NCBI RefSeq assembly: GCF_005048855.1
Contig: NZ_SUME01000001.1
Span: 310,001-374,000 of the forward strand
DNA from: Sphingobacterium olei
Lineage (GTDB): Bacteria; Bacteroidota; Bacteroidia; Sphingobacteriales; Sphingobacteriaceae
DNA length: 64,000 nucleotides
Direction of reading: 5' to 3'
The notes under the pieces are model-generated. The model ran no database searches. It was not told the DNA's origin and saw only the letters and a program-made list of their open reading frames with translations. Each line of letters starts with the position of its first letter. Position 1 is the first letter of the stretch. The position numbers were made by a program, and so were the translations under genes. Positions 7,304-16,319 of this stretch are shown one piece after another.

Positions 7304-8998
7304 TTGAATGCCTTGAAATACTTATACCTATACCTATTATTTTTAACCCTCTTGTCCTGTGCGCAAGAAGAAGTTACACAATCCCCAGTCGATGCACGTC
7401 CGTACTACACGAAAGCGTTCGAATATCTCGATGCAGGCAAGACAGATAGTGCATTCCTAACGTTCGACAAAGCAAAAAATCTATTTATTGAAGCAAACGA
7501 TAGCCTCAATACAGCAAACTGTTTGATCAATATGGCGATTACACAGCGCGAGCAGGGAGATTATTTTGGCGCCCAGGAAACATCGTTACAAGCCCGAGAC
7601 TATCTAGACGAGCTAAACCCCGACCATCGGATCTATATCAGTACAAATTATAACAATCTAGCAACAACAACCGACAACCTCCGAAACTTTACGCGCGCTA
7701 TTTCTTTTTATGAATTAGCGATCAAATTTTCCGATGATTCTTTAAATACGCTCATTTACCGAAATAATATGGCTATCGCCTATCAGCATATGGATCGTTA
7801 CGAAGAAGCCTTCAACATATTCCAAATGATCCTAGCAGATGCGAATGAGAAACCGAAAGAATATGCACGCGTTTTGTCCAATTTTGCGAAAGCCAAATGG
7901 CAGAACGATCCAACCTATAATGCAGCACCCGAACTTTTAGCAGCACTAAATATTCGAGAGCGAGAAAAAGATCTGTGGGGACAAAATGCCAGTTTAGCGC
8001 ATCTTACTGATTACTACGCAGAGCGTAATCCAGATTCCGCATTAATCTATGCCCGTAAGCAATATGCCATCGCTTCCAGGATAAAACGAGCAGACGACCA
8101 AATAAAGGCATTGCAAAGACTAATTAAACTCAGTCCCCCAGCTTCCGTAAAAGGATATTTCGAAACCTATCGCGAGCTCAACGACAGCGTCCAGGTTGCC
8201 CGAGCAGCCGCAAAGAATCAATTTGCATTAATTCGTTACGAAGTTGAAAAAAACAAATCTGATAATTTACTATTGCAAAAAGACAATGCAGAGAAAGCCA
8301 ACCGGCTCACCCAACAACGCGCCATCACTGGCGGCGTAAGCCTTGTTCTCTTTGTTGCGATTTTCGGCGGAAGCTTCTATTACAAAAAGCGCAAGCAACG
8401 ACTCGAGCTCGAAGCACAGAACCAAATCAAGGCCAGCAAATTAGAAACCTCCAAAAAAGTACACGATGTCGTAGCCAATGGCCTCTACCGTGTCATGAAA
8501 GAAATCGAATACAAGCAGGTAATCGATCGCGAGTATACACTTGATAAGTTGGAAGAGATGTACAACCGATCCCGGGATATATCATATGAGAGCGAAGAGC
8601 AACCGAAAACTGAACAACCCTATCACGAGCGGCTCACCGAGCTCATCAAATCTTTTGCTACCGAGAACCGCCGAGTACTGATAGCCGGGAATGACGGAGA
8701 ACTATGGCACGCCATCGATCAAGAAGGTAAAGACAATATTCGCCACGTGTTACAAGAGTTGATGGTCAATATGGATAAACATAGCCAAGCTGCTCATGTC
8801 GTGGTTCGTTTTGAAAAGACAGGCCATCAATTACATATTTATTATACCGACGATGGTATTGGCATAAAAAAAGATACCGTTCACGGCAATGGACTAACAA
8901 ATACGGTTTCCCGTATTGAAAAATTAGGAGGCAAAATTAACTTTGACGATGAAACGGTAAAAGGACTCAAAGTAGAGATCACGATTCCATTTCTTTAA
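7304..8998 (+). CDS. TPR sensor histidine kinase (HisKA_3/HATPase)
   Basis: 564 residues from TTG at 7304. No ATG is available before the lipoprotein signal, and TTG at 7313 would give MKYLYLYLLFLTLLSCAQ, an equally good start. The lipobox LLSC predicts a lipid-anchored periplasmic N-terminus. TPR-like helices fill about 25-300, one TM helix lies at about 340-360, then a coiled linker, the phosphoacceptor H387 in KKVHDVVANGL, and a HATPase domain (N box near QELMVNMDKHS, DDGIGI, GNGL). This is the usual plan of Bacteroidota TPR kinases that sense across the inner membrane and phosphorylate a LuxR-type regulator. The response regulator follows after 11 nt. It lies between copies 1 and 2 of the island palindrome. 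Confidence 0.85.
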   Translation: MNALKYLYLYLLFLTLLSCAQEEVTQSPVDARPYYTKAFEYLDAGKTDSAFLTFDKAKNLFIEANDSLNTANCLINMAITQREQGDYFGAQETSLQARDYLDELNPDHRIYISTNYNNLATTTDNLRNFTRAISFYELAIKFSDDSLNTLIYRNNMAIAYQHMDRYEEAFNIFQMILADANEKPKEYARVLSNFAKAKWQNDPTYNAAPELLAALNIREREKDLWGQNASLAHLTDYYAERNPDSALIYARKQYAIASRIKRADDQIKALQRLIKLSPPASVKGYFETYRELNDSVQVARAAAKNQFALIRYEVEKNKSDNLLLQKDNAEKANRLTQQRAITGGVSLVLFVAIFGGSFYYKKRKQRLELEAQNQIKASKLETSKKVHDVVANGLYRVMKEIEYKQVIDREYTLDKLEEMYNRSRDISYESEEQPKTEQPYHERLTELIKSFATENRRVLIAGNDGELWHAIDQEGKDNIRHVLQELMVNMDKHSQAAHVVVRFEKTGHQLHIYYTDDGIGIKKDTVHGNGLTNTVSRIEKLGGKINFDDETVKGLKVEITIPFL

Positions 8999-9009
8999 AA
9001 GGATAATGT

Positions 9010-9675
9010 ATGTTTAAAAAAATACTCATTGCTGAAGATCACCAAAGTTCCAACATTTCGGTGCAGAAGACACTTCAAGATTTAACTATCGATAATGCAG
9101 ACTACGTGTATTATTGCGATCACGCTTTTAGCTGGTTAAAAAATGCCATTCGCGATCAAGATCCCTACGAGGTGTTGATTACCGACCTCAGTTTTGAGGA
9201 AGATAATACAATCCAACAGATTACCAATGGCATCGATCTTATTAAAGCAACCCGCGCTATCCAGCCCGATCTAAAAGTGATCGTATTTTCGGTCGAGAGC
9301 CGTCCAAGTATTATCGATGATCTATTTAAGGTGCATGGAATTGACGGATACGTCCGCAAAGCAAGGCACGACGCCGATCACCTCAAAGAAGCCCTTCGAG
9401 CCGTATACAATCACAAATCTTATCAACCATCCGACGTTAAGCAATCCATTCGTGACAAGAACTCGTATGAATTTACAACAGTAGACATCGCGATCGTTTC
9501 GTTATTGTATCAAGGTGAACTCCAAAAGAATATCCCGCAATGTTTGAAACGAAGAAACATCAAGCCCTCTAGTCTGAGCAGTGTGGAGAAGAGACTCAAT
9601 TTAATGAAAGAGACGCTAGGGTTTACCAAGAACGAGCAACTTGCAGTTTATTGCAAAGAAAAAGGACTTATCTAA
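9010..9675 (+). CDS. LuxR/NarL-type response regulator
   Basis: 221 residues. The receiver domain (1-130) has the acidic pair in LIAEDH, phosphoacceptor D59 in LITDLSF, a Ser in VIVFSVESR and K119 in YVRKA. Residues about 150-221 fit a LuxR-type helix-turn-helix: an FTTVDIAIVSLLYQGE start, then SSLSSVEKRLNLMKETLG, then NEQLAVYCKEKGLI. Proteins of this class bind inverted repeats as dimers. The gene is co-transcribed with the kinase and followed by a hairpin at 9709. Because it sits amid four promoters that share one palindrome, it is the best candidate regulator; this is inference from position and family. Confidence 0.85.
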   Translation: MFKKILIAEDHQSSNISVQKTLQDLTIDNADYVYYCDHAFSWLKNAIRDQDPYEVLITDLSFEEDNTIQQITNGIDLIKATRAIQPDLKVIVFSVESRPSIIDDLFKVHGIDGYVRKARHDADHLKEALRAVYNHKSYQPSDVKQSIRDKNSYEFTTVDIAIVSLLYQGELQKNIPQCLKRRNIKPSSLSSVEKRLNLMKETLGFTKNEQLAVYCKEKGLI

Positions 9676-9708
9676 AAGTTCGTCAACACATTTCAATTAT
9701 TAACCACT

Positions 9709-9741
9709 ATAAAGGAGATCATCGCAAATAATCTCCTTTAT
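9709..9741. terminator. Hairpin after the two-component operon
   Basis: Perfect 11-bp arms ATAAAGGAGAT / ATCTCCTTTAT (9709-9719 and 9731-9741) with an 11-nt loop. The T-tail is weak, so termination may be partial. Confidence 0.65.
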
Positions 9742-9784
9742 CCATTGATAATCAATATGATAATTTATTCTAAATAATTGATGC

Positions 9785-9830
9785 TTTACGGGAACCCGTA
9801 AAAATCAGCCAAGAGACACGCCTACTTTTG
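9785..9830 (+). promoter_or_regulatory. Promoter with island palindrome, copy 2
   Basis: TTTACGG-GAAC-CCGTAAA (9785-9802), a perfect palindrome, then 20 nt, then TACTTTTG (9823-9830), a perfect TAnnTTTG -7 box. The geometry is the same as copy 1. It serves the DUF4236 gene, whose ATG is at 9870. A lone half-site CCGTAAA also lies at 9844. Confidence 0.75.
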
Positions 9831-9869
9831 TCTTATTAATTAACCGTAAACAACTAAACAGTTAAAGAT

Positions 9870-11009
9870 ATGACATGGAATTTTAGGAGACGTGTGAAAA
9901 TTATCCCCGGTGTTCATTTAAACTTCAGCAAGAGTGGAATTTCCACTTCTATCGGAGTGAAAGGAGCAAGCATGACATTGGGCAGGTCCGGCACTTATCT
10001 AAATACGGGCATACCCGGTTTGGGTATCTATAATAGGCAAAAACTATCAAATGGAGCCCCAGCACCTCCGTTGCGGCCGCCCACGCCGCGTTATAACCCA
10101 GGCCAATCAGAAGAACCATACGGCAATATTTTTAGTGCAGATATCCACGAGATCACGAGCCAAGATATGCAAGGAATTAAGGAAGCGATATTACTTGCTC
10201 GCCAACAGCGAGCGACACTAAACAGTGACTTATCAAAGATCAATAGCGCGCTTAAAACCACCAAGCTCAAAAAGACGTTCAGCTATGTACTGCTATATGG
10301 ATTGATCAATAAATCGATTCCCGAAAAATTAGCTCAGGACATAGCCGCGCAACACGAAGCAGTTCGGCAGACCAATGAACAGATCGATACCTCATATGTC
10401 AACCTTGAAGTCGATTTTGAACCCGAAATCCAACAAAAATACAATGCCTTGGTTTCTGCCTTTGAAAATTTAACCCGGTGCCACAAAATCTGGGATGTCA
10501 CCAGCGCCCACTTTGAAGATCGAGCTGTTACGCGTTCGTCGGCAAGTACTTTCGTTACCAGGCGCGATGTTTGGTTTAGGCTCAAGTCTATACCCGAATT
10601 CAAATCCGAATTACAAGCGCTGTATTTTCAAAACGCCAACGGAGCCGATCTATATATCTACCCTAGCTTTATTGTTATGTATTCCAACAGATCAGATTTT
10701 GCCATTATCGGTTTAGACGAAGTTGATTTTCAGTACGGTTATGTGCGTTTTACAGAAACAGGGAAAGTACCACCGGATTCTAAAGTTATTGACCAGACCT
10801 GGGCCAAAGTAAATAAAAACGGTACACCCGATAGACGATTTAAAGGCAATTATCAAATTCCCGTCGTTCAGTATGGGGAGATACGCTTAAAGACTAAAAC
10901 AGGTTTACATGAAGAATATAAATTCAGTAACTATGAATTAACCGAGGCCTTTGGTAGCGCCTTTAAAGATTATCAGAGCACAGTTAGACAGTTAACCTAT
11001 ACCTCATGA
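9870..11009 (+). CDS. DUF4236 domain protein
   Basis: 379 residues. Residues 1-57 match the DUF4236 signature: FRRRVKIIPGVHLNFSKSG, STSIGVKGAS, TLGRSGTYLNTGIPGLG. A proline-rich linker (66-85) leads to an alpha-helical region (about 95-190) and a C-terminal alpha/beta part with WFRLKSIPEF and ADLYIYPSFIVMY that I do not recognise. DUF4236 has no settled function and is often found as a short N-terminal module. It has no signal peptide. It is first in a row of genes with overlapping ends (11006 overlaps 11009) driven by a palindrome promoter. Confidence 0.75.
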   Translation: MTWNFRRRVKIIPGVHLNFSKSGISTSIGVKGASMTLGRSGTYLNTGIPGLGIYNRQKLSNGAPAPPLRPPTPRYNPGQSEEPYGNIFSADIHEITSQDMQGIKEAILLARQQRATLNSDLSKINSALKTTKLKKTFSYVLLYGLINKSIPEKLAQDIAAQHEAVRQTNEQIDTSYVNLEVDFEPEIQQKYNALVSAFENLTRCHKIWDVTSAHFEDRAVTRSSASTFVTRRDVWFRLKSIPEFKSELQALYFQNANGADLYIYPSFIVMYSNRSDFAIIGLDEVDFQYGYVRFTETGKVPPDSKVIDQTWAKVNKNGTPDRRFKGNYQIPVVQYGEIRLKTKTGLHEEYKFSNYELTEAFGSAFKDYQSTVRQLTYTS

Positions 11010-11509
11010 CAAGGATATTTCTATTACTTCTAGTTCTGCTTGCCGGACAATCGTGCGGTCAATCGCAGGAGAAACAAACCGGTCCAGAAGATTTACAACA
11101 TAAAACATTTATGGCCAAAGCCATTCGTATTATCGATGGCGATACCATGGAAGTACTATATAGAGGTCAGTCAGTACGTATACGGCTTACCCATATCGAT
11201 TCCCCCGAGCGTCGACGCTCCCAGCCATTCGGGAAGGCAGCAAAACAAGCGCTATCATCTCTATGCCATGATCAAGAGGTCACGATCGTTAGCGAAAAGT
11301 ATGATCGGTATGGCCGTTTACTGGCAGAAGTGAAGAATGAACGAGGACAGATTATCAACCAAGAAATGGTGAAGCTCGGTATGGCCTGGCACTTCAAGCG
11401 TTATTCCTCTGATACAACATATGCCCATTTAGAGGAAGAAGCTAGAAGACTAAAAATCGGATTTTGGGCTGAGAATGATTCTATAATAGGGTTGATGTGG
11501 AAACAATAG
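11006..11509 (+). CDS. Secreted thermonuclease-like (SNase) lipoprotein
   Basis: 167 residues. A lipoprotein signal ends at LLAGQSC (Cys17). The staphylococcal-nuclease fold is complete: RIIDGDTMEVLYRG, RIRLTHIDSPERR with the Arg, Asp and Glu of the active site, the second Arg in YDRYGRLLAEV, and the C-terminal WAEND helix. It should cut DNA and RNA outside the inner membrane, anchored by lipid. The start overlaps the DUF4236 stop by 4 nt (ATGA), which argues for coupling. Confidence 0.85.
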   Translation: MTRIFLLLLVLLAGQSCGQSQEKQTGPEDLQHKTFMAKAIRIIDGDTMEVLYRGQSVRIRLTHIDSPERRRSQPFGKAAKQALSSLCHDQEVTIVSEKYDRYGRLLAEVKNERGQIINQEMVKLGMAWHFKRYSSDTTYAHLEEEARRLKIGFWAENDSIIGLMWKQ

Positions 11510-11586
11510 CGCATAAATTTCCTAGCCTACAAAATTTTGTAAATAACTAAACTAACATAAGTACAACATATAACACATATACAGGG

Positions 11587-13620
11587 ATGAAAATAGGTTT
11601 TAAAAATCCATTTACCAAGACACCAGCCGACGATGAAGCCTTGGTGTTGGATCAGCAGGTTATCAATGACAATGAAGCTATTCATGCTGCGATTGTATCA
11701 AGTCTTACAGATGCCAAAGAGGAAATCCTAATTGCAGCAGCATGGTTTACAGATCAAGATCTTTTTGATTTACTTGAAAAGAAGCTTACGGAAGGTATAA
11801 AGATCGAAATCGTGATGTCTGAGAATCAGGAAAATTACAGACTACCGTTTGAAAAATTGACCAATTCCGGAGCAATAATACGGCGTATTAAAAATGCCGG
11901 CTATGGCGTTATGAATCAAAAGTTTTGTGTCATTGACCGATCTTTCGTGCTACATGGATCTTACAATTGGAGCGTAAATGCACGTAAGAATAATAACGAA
12001 AGTGTTATTTTAACCAATCATGAGGCTACGGTAGTCAGCCTAATTCAAGCCTTCCATGCGATTAAGACCAAAGCAGAAGAACAAGAAGAGCTTCCACAAG
12101 AGGAAAAGCGTGAAGTCGTTGATAAAACCGTTGTAAGAGAGTCGCGATCAGCTAAATCAGATGAATTCACGGAAATTAGCTTTGCAAGTGTCTTGGACTC
12201 GATGATTGCAGCTGAAGTATCCAATTTTGATAGAAATATGCTTAGACAGCAGGGGTTTGACCGTGCCAAGTCAAACAATGGTGATCATCAGGTACTTCAT
12301 AAGGCACTAGATACAGTTTACTCCGTGTTCATCAATGATATAGATGTCATCGATGACAAGAAGCGACGCCTGTTAAGCAAAGTTGAGGAGCAAAAGCTCA
12401 AAGCATTGGAAGCCCAGAAGCAGCATGCTGACCTTAAACTCAACCAGTTCAAAGCAGATACCGAACTTAGAAAACAACAACTAGAATCTAAAATCGCAAC
12501 GAATGATTCTACGATTTCCATCAACGGAGAGAATATTGCCGTCATTCAAGGAAAAATAAAGCGTGAAGAAAATCAAATCACGAAATGCGAAGAAGATATC
12601 AGAGAACAAAAATTAGCTTTCGTCCGCCCGGCACATCGGTTTTTTGAGTTGATTCCACTATCACTTTTTGGTCTACTGCTCTTATGCTACCTATTTATTT
12701 TTTACTCTTCCGCGGCATATATTATGATTTATAGTGCTGCAGACGCAGAACTTGCTCAGATGCAAGGCAATTTGGAGGTACCCGAAGTATTTAATCCTCA
12801 CGCATTGGCCGATGCATGGGAAAAAGGAGTCGTAGCATTCATTTTTGTATTGACATTTGTATTAGTTCCCATCGTATTGGCGGTGCTGTCAAAGATTGTA
12901 CGGTTCGGTTTCGCGAAGGATATTTTGACATGGGTGGGTATTCTGTTGGTTGACGCCGTTATCGCTTATCAAGTCGCGTCGGTTGTACACAGGGTTCATA
13001 TACTCAGAGGAGATACGACGGCACCATGGCATTTTACCGATGTGTTTAGTGATAGTAATTTTTACCTCGTATTCATCTTAGGTGCTTTAGGTCTTATCCT
13101 TTTCAAGTTCATTTACAGTAAGTTCATTACCTATTTTGAAGAACGGAATTTAGACCATGCCGCAATGAAGAGTAAGGCACTCATTAAGGAATACGAAAAA
13201 GATTTACAAAAATGTGGCGATGAGATTAATAACTTAAAGGAAGAGTCCAGCAAATTAGAACAAAACAATATTTTATTGCGAGCAGAAAATCAACTCTCTC
13301 GATCAGAGATCGAACAAAGTCCAATAGCTGTCAGTAGCGAAAAAGAGCGGATCATGATAGAGCTTCATCAAAAATCACAACATATCCAGCAAACCTCCGA
13401 TCTCTATATCAGCCACATTGAAAATGACAATTTACCCATTTCTTTAGATTCACTCAAAGATCGGATAAATATATTTCTTGAAGGTTGGAATGACTTTCTA
13501 CATCAAGAGTATTCGATTGCCAGAGCTACCGAAATGTCTCTGATGGCCGCTAACAGTGTCAACGAATGGCAGGAACACAAATTAATTACCAAAAAAATAG
13601 ATAGCCGTGTCAAACTTTAA
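11587..13620 (+). CDS. PLD-like domain protein with coiled coils and membrane helices
   Basis: 677 residues. Residues about 28-160 form one phospholipase-D/nuclease-type domain; the motif reads N-Q-K-F-C-V-I-D then GSYNWS, so the catalytic His of HxK is replaced by Asn (codon AAT). Residues about 225-345 are a long charged coiled coil, about 352-520 hold four to five membrane helices, and about 525-610 a second coiled coil. The loss of the His suggests a non-catalytic or altered domain. It is probably an inner-membrane protein holding a nucleic-acid- or lipid-binding domain in the cytosol. The gap from the SNase gene is 77 nt and its 3' end overlaps the next gene by 14 nt. Confidence 0.75.
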   Translation: MKIGFKNPFTKTPADDEALVLDQQVINDNEAIHAAIVSSLTDAKEEILIAAAWFTDQDLFDLLEKKLTEGIKIEIVMSENQENYRLPFEKLTNSGAIIRRIKNAGYGVMNQKFCVIDRSFVLHGSYNWSVNARKNNNESVILTNHEATVVSLIQAFHAIKTKAEEQEELPQEEKREVVDKTVVRESRSAKSDEFTEISFASVLDSMIAAEVSNFDRNMLRQQGFDRAKSNNGDHQVLHKALDTVYSVFINDIDVIDDKKRRLLSKVEEQKLKALEAQKQHADLKLNQFKADTELRKQQLESKIATNDSTISINGENIAVIQGKIKREENQITKCEEDIREQKLAFVRPAHRFFELIPLSLFGLLLLCYLFIFYSSAAYIMIYSAADAELAQMQGNLEVPEVFNPHALADAWEKGVVAFIFVLTFVLVPIVLAVLSKIVRFGFAKDILTWVGILLVDAVIAYQVASVVHRVHILRGDTTAPWHFTDVFSDSNFYLVFILGALGLILFKFIYSKFITYFEERNLDHAAMKSKALIKEYEKDLQKCGDEINNLKEESSKLEQNNILLRAENQLSRSEIEQSPIAVSSEKERIMIELHQKSQHIQQTSDLYISHIENDNLPISLDSLKDRINIFLEGWNDFLHQEYSIARATEMSLMAANSVNEWQEHKLITKKIDSRVKL

Positions 13621-14632
13621 TATTAAAAGCCAGCTTTTATCATGCGTGGTAATTATCACTACATTTTCTTGCTGTGCTTCCGACCCAAAAACCGTCGATC
13701 CAATCGATGTTATCCATTATAATATTACCATTGCACCAGACCTGTCCAATCGCGTTAATAAAAAGTTATATCCAAAACCTGTTGCTGATTCAGATATCAT
13801 CAGTGGTATTGTAGATCACTTTTACCCAGGTGTAGTCACGTACAATCTGGCCAATCATACAGCGAAAACAAGAAAGACTGGTCAACGAGATATCTTGCGT
13901 GTCGATTTCATTAACCAGAAGCTTATCGGGCAGTATGGTATTAATGTATTGGATATGCAATTAGATCTCAAACGGTTTGGTATACATCAAGAAGATCGCA
14001 TTAAATATCTAACCAATCAATCCAATGAAAATTTAGCAACCGATAAGACTAAATTTAAAGAAGCATACAACAAGATGTCCGAAACGGCGGAAATGGCACC
14101 TGCTGGTGCAGATATTTGGTCCTATTTCAAAGACGGGATCAAACACGGTTTGGTAGACAAATCTATCGATTCCGTTTTGTTGAAGAATGGTCACATAAAG
14201 CGCGATTACACCTGTAATGTCCTATTACTTCTAACAGACGGCTATATCGAAGCAGGCCTTCATGGAAAGGATCATTGTAGAGGTAATAAATGTTACTTTA
14301 TGAGCTCAAAGACCGTCGAGAACTTTCGAAAGGCATTTCAGCAGTCCAAGTCCAAAGATATGGGCGCCTTTTTTAAAGAAAATGGATATGGTATTATCCC
14401 CGCTGAAAATCCACTTTTAAAAGACCTTCACGTCGTAGTCTTGGAGATGTATGACCGTTCGAAAGATCATAAAGGAGGGGCTACCATGCATCCATCCGAT
14501 TGGGACATACTTAAACTTTTTTGGTCAGATTGGCTAACCCAGTCAGGAGTAAAATCATTCCAATTGCTACCGCTAGCTACCTCAAAAGATGAAGCTCATT
14601 CAAATATTAGAACATTTCTGGAAAGTAGATGA
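13607..14632 (+). CDS. Lipoprotein with VWA-like features
   Basis: 341 residues with a lipoprotein-type signal (VIITTFSCCAS). After it, a beta strand leads to APDLSNR, which looks like a degenerate DxSxS metal site, and LLLLTDGYIEAG resembles the second VWA loop. I therefore suggest a von Willebrand A-like fold, with moderate confidence. The C-terminal region contains two Cys in HCRGNKC and a VVLEMYDRSKD strand. It overlaps the PLD-like gene by 14 nt and is the last gene before palindrome copy 3. Envelope location fits the membrane topology of its neighbour. Confidence 0.6.
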   Translation: MSNFNIKSQLLSCVVIITTFSCCASDPKTVDPIDVIHYNITIAPDLSNRVNKKLYPKPVADSDIISGIVDHFYPGVVTYNLANHTAKTRKTGQRDILRVDFINQKLIGQYGINVLDMQLDLKRFGIHQEDRIKYLTNQSNENLATDKTKFKEAYNKMSETAEMAPAGADIWSYFKDGIKHGLVDKSIDSVLLKNGHIKRDYTCNVLLLLTDGYIEAGLHGKDHCRGNKCYFMSSKTVENFRKAFQQSKSKDMGAFFKENGYGIIPAENPLLKDLHVVVLEMYDRSKDHKGGATMHPSDWDILKLFWSDWLTQSGVKSFQLLPLATSKDEAHSNIRTFLESR

Positions 14633-14641
14633 TTTTCAGCC

Positions 14642-14687
14642 TTTACGGTTTCCCGTAAGGCAACCCGGCTATACCTATTTAACTTTA
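14642..14687 (+). promoter_or_regulatory. Promoter with island palindrome, copy 3
   Basis: TTTACGG-TTTC-CCGTAAG (14642-14659), one base from a perfect palindrome, then 20 nt, then TAACTTTA (14680-14687), seven of eight bases of TAnnTTTG. The -7 box ends 4 nt before the ATG at 14692, so the transcript would be nearly leaderless. Confidence 0.65.
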
Positions 14688-14691
14688 AACC

Positions 14692-14934
14692 ATGATAAAG
14701 ACCATTACCATTTTTCTGTTAACGCTATTGTATAATGACTGTAGTAGTGTCAAGGCAACGGTAGGATTAGAAGCCGATAAAAATACTGTATACATCTGCG
14801 GAAGTAACAATGGTAAGCGGTACCATTTAACGAAAAATTGTAGGGGATTGAGCAACTGTCGTGCTAAAACAATAAAGACCACTATCGAGAAGGCGAAGAA
14901 AGAAGGGAAGACACTTTGCGGTTGGGAAGAATAA
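14692..14934 (+). CDS. Small exported Cys-rich protein
   Basis: 80 residues. The N-terminus (MIKTITIFLLTLLYNDCSS) is a signal peptide with a possible lipobox Cys. The remainder has an ordered set of Cys and His: YICGSNNGKRYHLTKNCRGL, then NCRAK, then a helix, then LCGW. The YH...NCRGL...C pattern occurs in small metal-binding or disulfide modules of unknown role. Transcription would begin at the start codon from palindrome promoter 3. The next gene (14969) follows after 34 nt, so they likely form one operon. Confidence 0.6.
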   Translation: MIKTITIFLLTLLYNDCSSVKATVGLEADKNTVYICGSNNGKRYHLTKNCRGLSNCRAKTIKTTIEKAKKEGKTLCGWEE

Positions 14935-14968
14935 AAATAAATAACTGAATAAAATATTAACTGATTAC

Positions 14969-16018
14969 ATGATGGATTTTAAAGATGAAATACGGCAATT
15001 TGCCAAACGAGTCGACAGGCTGTTACCACAGATCAAAACAGAGGAAGCGACCAAGACCTCGCTCATTATGCCCTTCCTGAAAATATTGGGATACGATGTG
15101 TTCGATCCGTTTGAGGTACACCCTGAGTTTATTGCCGATATCGGCATCAAGAAAGGGGAGAAGGTAGACTATGCTATCCTTCGCGACGACAAGCCGGTAA
15201 TCTTGATCGAATGCAAACACTATGCAGACGGACTTGATCCCCATAATTCGCAGCTCTTTCGCTATTTTCACACCACCGAAGCCAGATTTAGCTTATTGAC
15301 AAATGGGTTGGAATATCGGTTCTATACAGACCTCGTTACTTCCAATAAAATGGACGAGAAGCCATTTTTTGAATTTAAGATTACCGATATTAAGGACACG
15401 GAGATTGCGGAGCTGAGGAAATTTCACAAGTCGGTGTTTGATCTGGATAGTATTTCCAGTGCAGCCAGCGAACTCAAGTATTTTAATGAGCTTACGATTC
15501 TTGCTACCGGCGAAATGCAGACCCCTAGCGACGAATTCGTACGTTACTTTGCCAAGCAGGTTTATCCAAGCGTAGTTACGGCCAAGATCTTGGAGCAATT
15601 CACGCCGTTGGTTAAGCGGGTGTTTACCCAAATCGTACACGATCAGATTAGTGAGCGATTAAAAAGTGCGCTGAAGAAAGAAACCGAAAACGAAGCGCAG
15701 CATGTCCCAGCATCAGTAGAGCCCGAGTCGCTGGTCGTCACTACTCAGGATGAGATTGACGGATTCCTGATCGTTAAATCTATTCTTCGCAAAGAAATAG
15801 AAGTAGGCCGGATCTTTATGCGAGATAGTCAATCCTATTGCGGTATCCTGCTAGATGATAATAACCGCAGACCTATCTGCCGGTTTTACTTCACCCCGAA
15901 TCGGCTACGGATCGGACTATTCGATAAGGACAAGAAAGAAACCAAGCACGATTTGGCAGCGCTCGATGATATCTATGCACACGCTGAACAGATCACGGAA
16001 ACAGTGGCTAATTATTAA
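14969..16018 (+). CDS. Orphan HsdR_N-type PD-(D/E)XK nuclease
   Basis: 349 residues. Residues about 15-150 match the N-terminal nuclease domain of type I restriction R subunits: KTEEATKTSLIMPFLKILGYDVF, then VDYAI with D67, then LIECKHY with E81 and K83, then LFRYFHTTEARFSLLTNGLEYRFYTD. The PD-(D/E)XK triad is intact. The SF2 motor of HsdR is absent. The C-terminal region (about 255-349) is a beta-rich domain often seen with this stand-alone nuclease. No methylase or specificity subunit is nearby, so it is not a type I system. ATG codons at 14969 and 14972 are both possible. Confidence 0.85.
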   Translation: MMDFKDEIRQFAKRVDRLLPQIKTEEATKTSLIMPFLKILGYDVFDPFEVHPEFIADIGIKKGEKVDYAILRDDKPVILIECKHYADGLDPHNSQLFRYFHTTEARFSLLTNGLEYRFYTDLVTSNKMDEKPFFEFKITDIKDTEIAELRKFHKSVFDLDSISSAASELKYFNELTILATGEMQTPSDEFVRYFAKQVYPSVVTAKILEQFTPLVKRVFTQIVHDQISERLKSALKKETENEAQHVPASVEPESLVVTTQDEIDGFLIVKSILRKEIEVGRIFMRDSQSYCGILLDDNNRRPICRFYFTPNRLRIGLFDKDKKETKHDLAALDDIYAHAEQITETVANY

Positions 16019-16045
16019 CGTTTAAACTAAAAAACACTTAAAAAA

Positions 16046-16192
16046 ATGAATATGCATACAATTGAAGCAATTAAACCTGGCCCAAAGCCAAAAAAAGATG
16101 ATGGCTCTTTGGATAAAAGAAGACGGGTTACGCCAGAAAAAAAAGAGAAATATCCACCTTTAAAACCTCATAAGCATAAGCCTAACGATTAA
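16046..16192 (+). CDS. 48-aa basic proline-rich protein
   Basis: ATG at 16046 to TAA at 16192 encodes 48 residues with a very biased make-up: GPKPKKDDGS, DKRRR, then PPLKPHKHKPND. It starts 28 nt after the nuclease stop, behind a poly-A tract typical of starts here, and is followed by a terminator at 16234, which supports it being a real third gene of the operon. I know no family. A small basic protein could bind nucleic acid or the nuclease, but nothing shows this. Confidence 0.5.
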   Translation: MNMHTIEAIKPGPKPKKDDGSLDKRRRVTPEKKEKYPPLKPHKHKPND

Positions 16193-16233
16193 AATATAAA
16201 TATTTAATATCTTAGTAGTAGACAAAACGATTT

Positions 16234-16264
16234 AAAGGGTCGGATATAAACTGATCCTTTTTTG
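16234..16264 (+). terminator. Rho-independent terminator
   Basis: Stem AAAGGGTC / GATCCTTT (16234-16241 and 16253-16260, one G-T pair) followed by T residues. It ends the 14692-16192 operon ahead of the tracrRNA terminator coming from the other side. Confidence 0.75.
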
Positions 16265-16319
16265 TTTTAAAGAATGTGATAAAGCTTTCTAATAGTACAG
16301 ACAATATCAATATTAGCAA

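Noticed and set aside
14969..16018. A complete type I restriction-modification system
   Set aside because: Only the HsdR_N-type nuclease domain is present; no HsdR motor, HsdM or HsdS can be found in the window.
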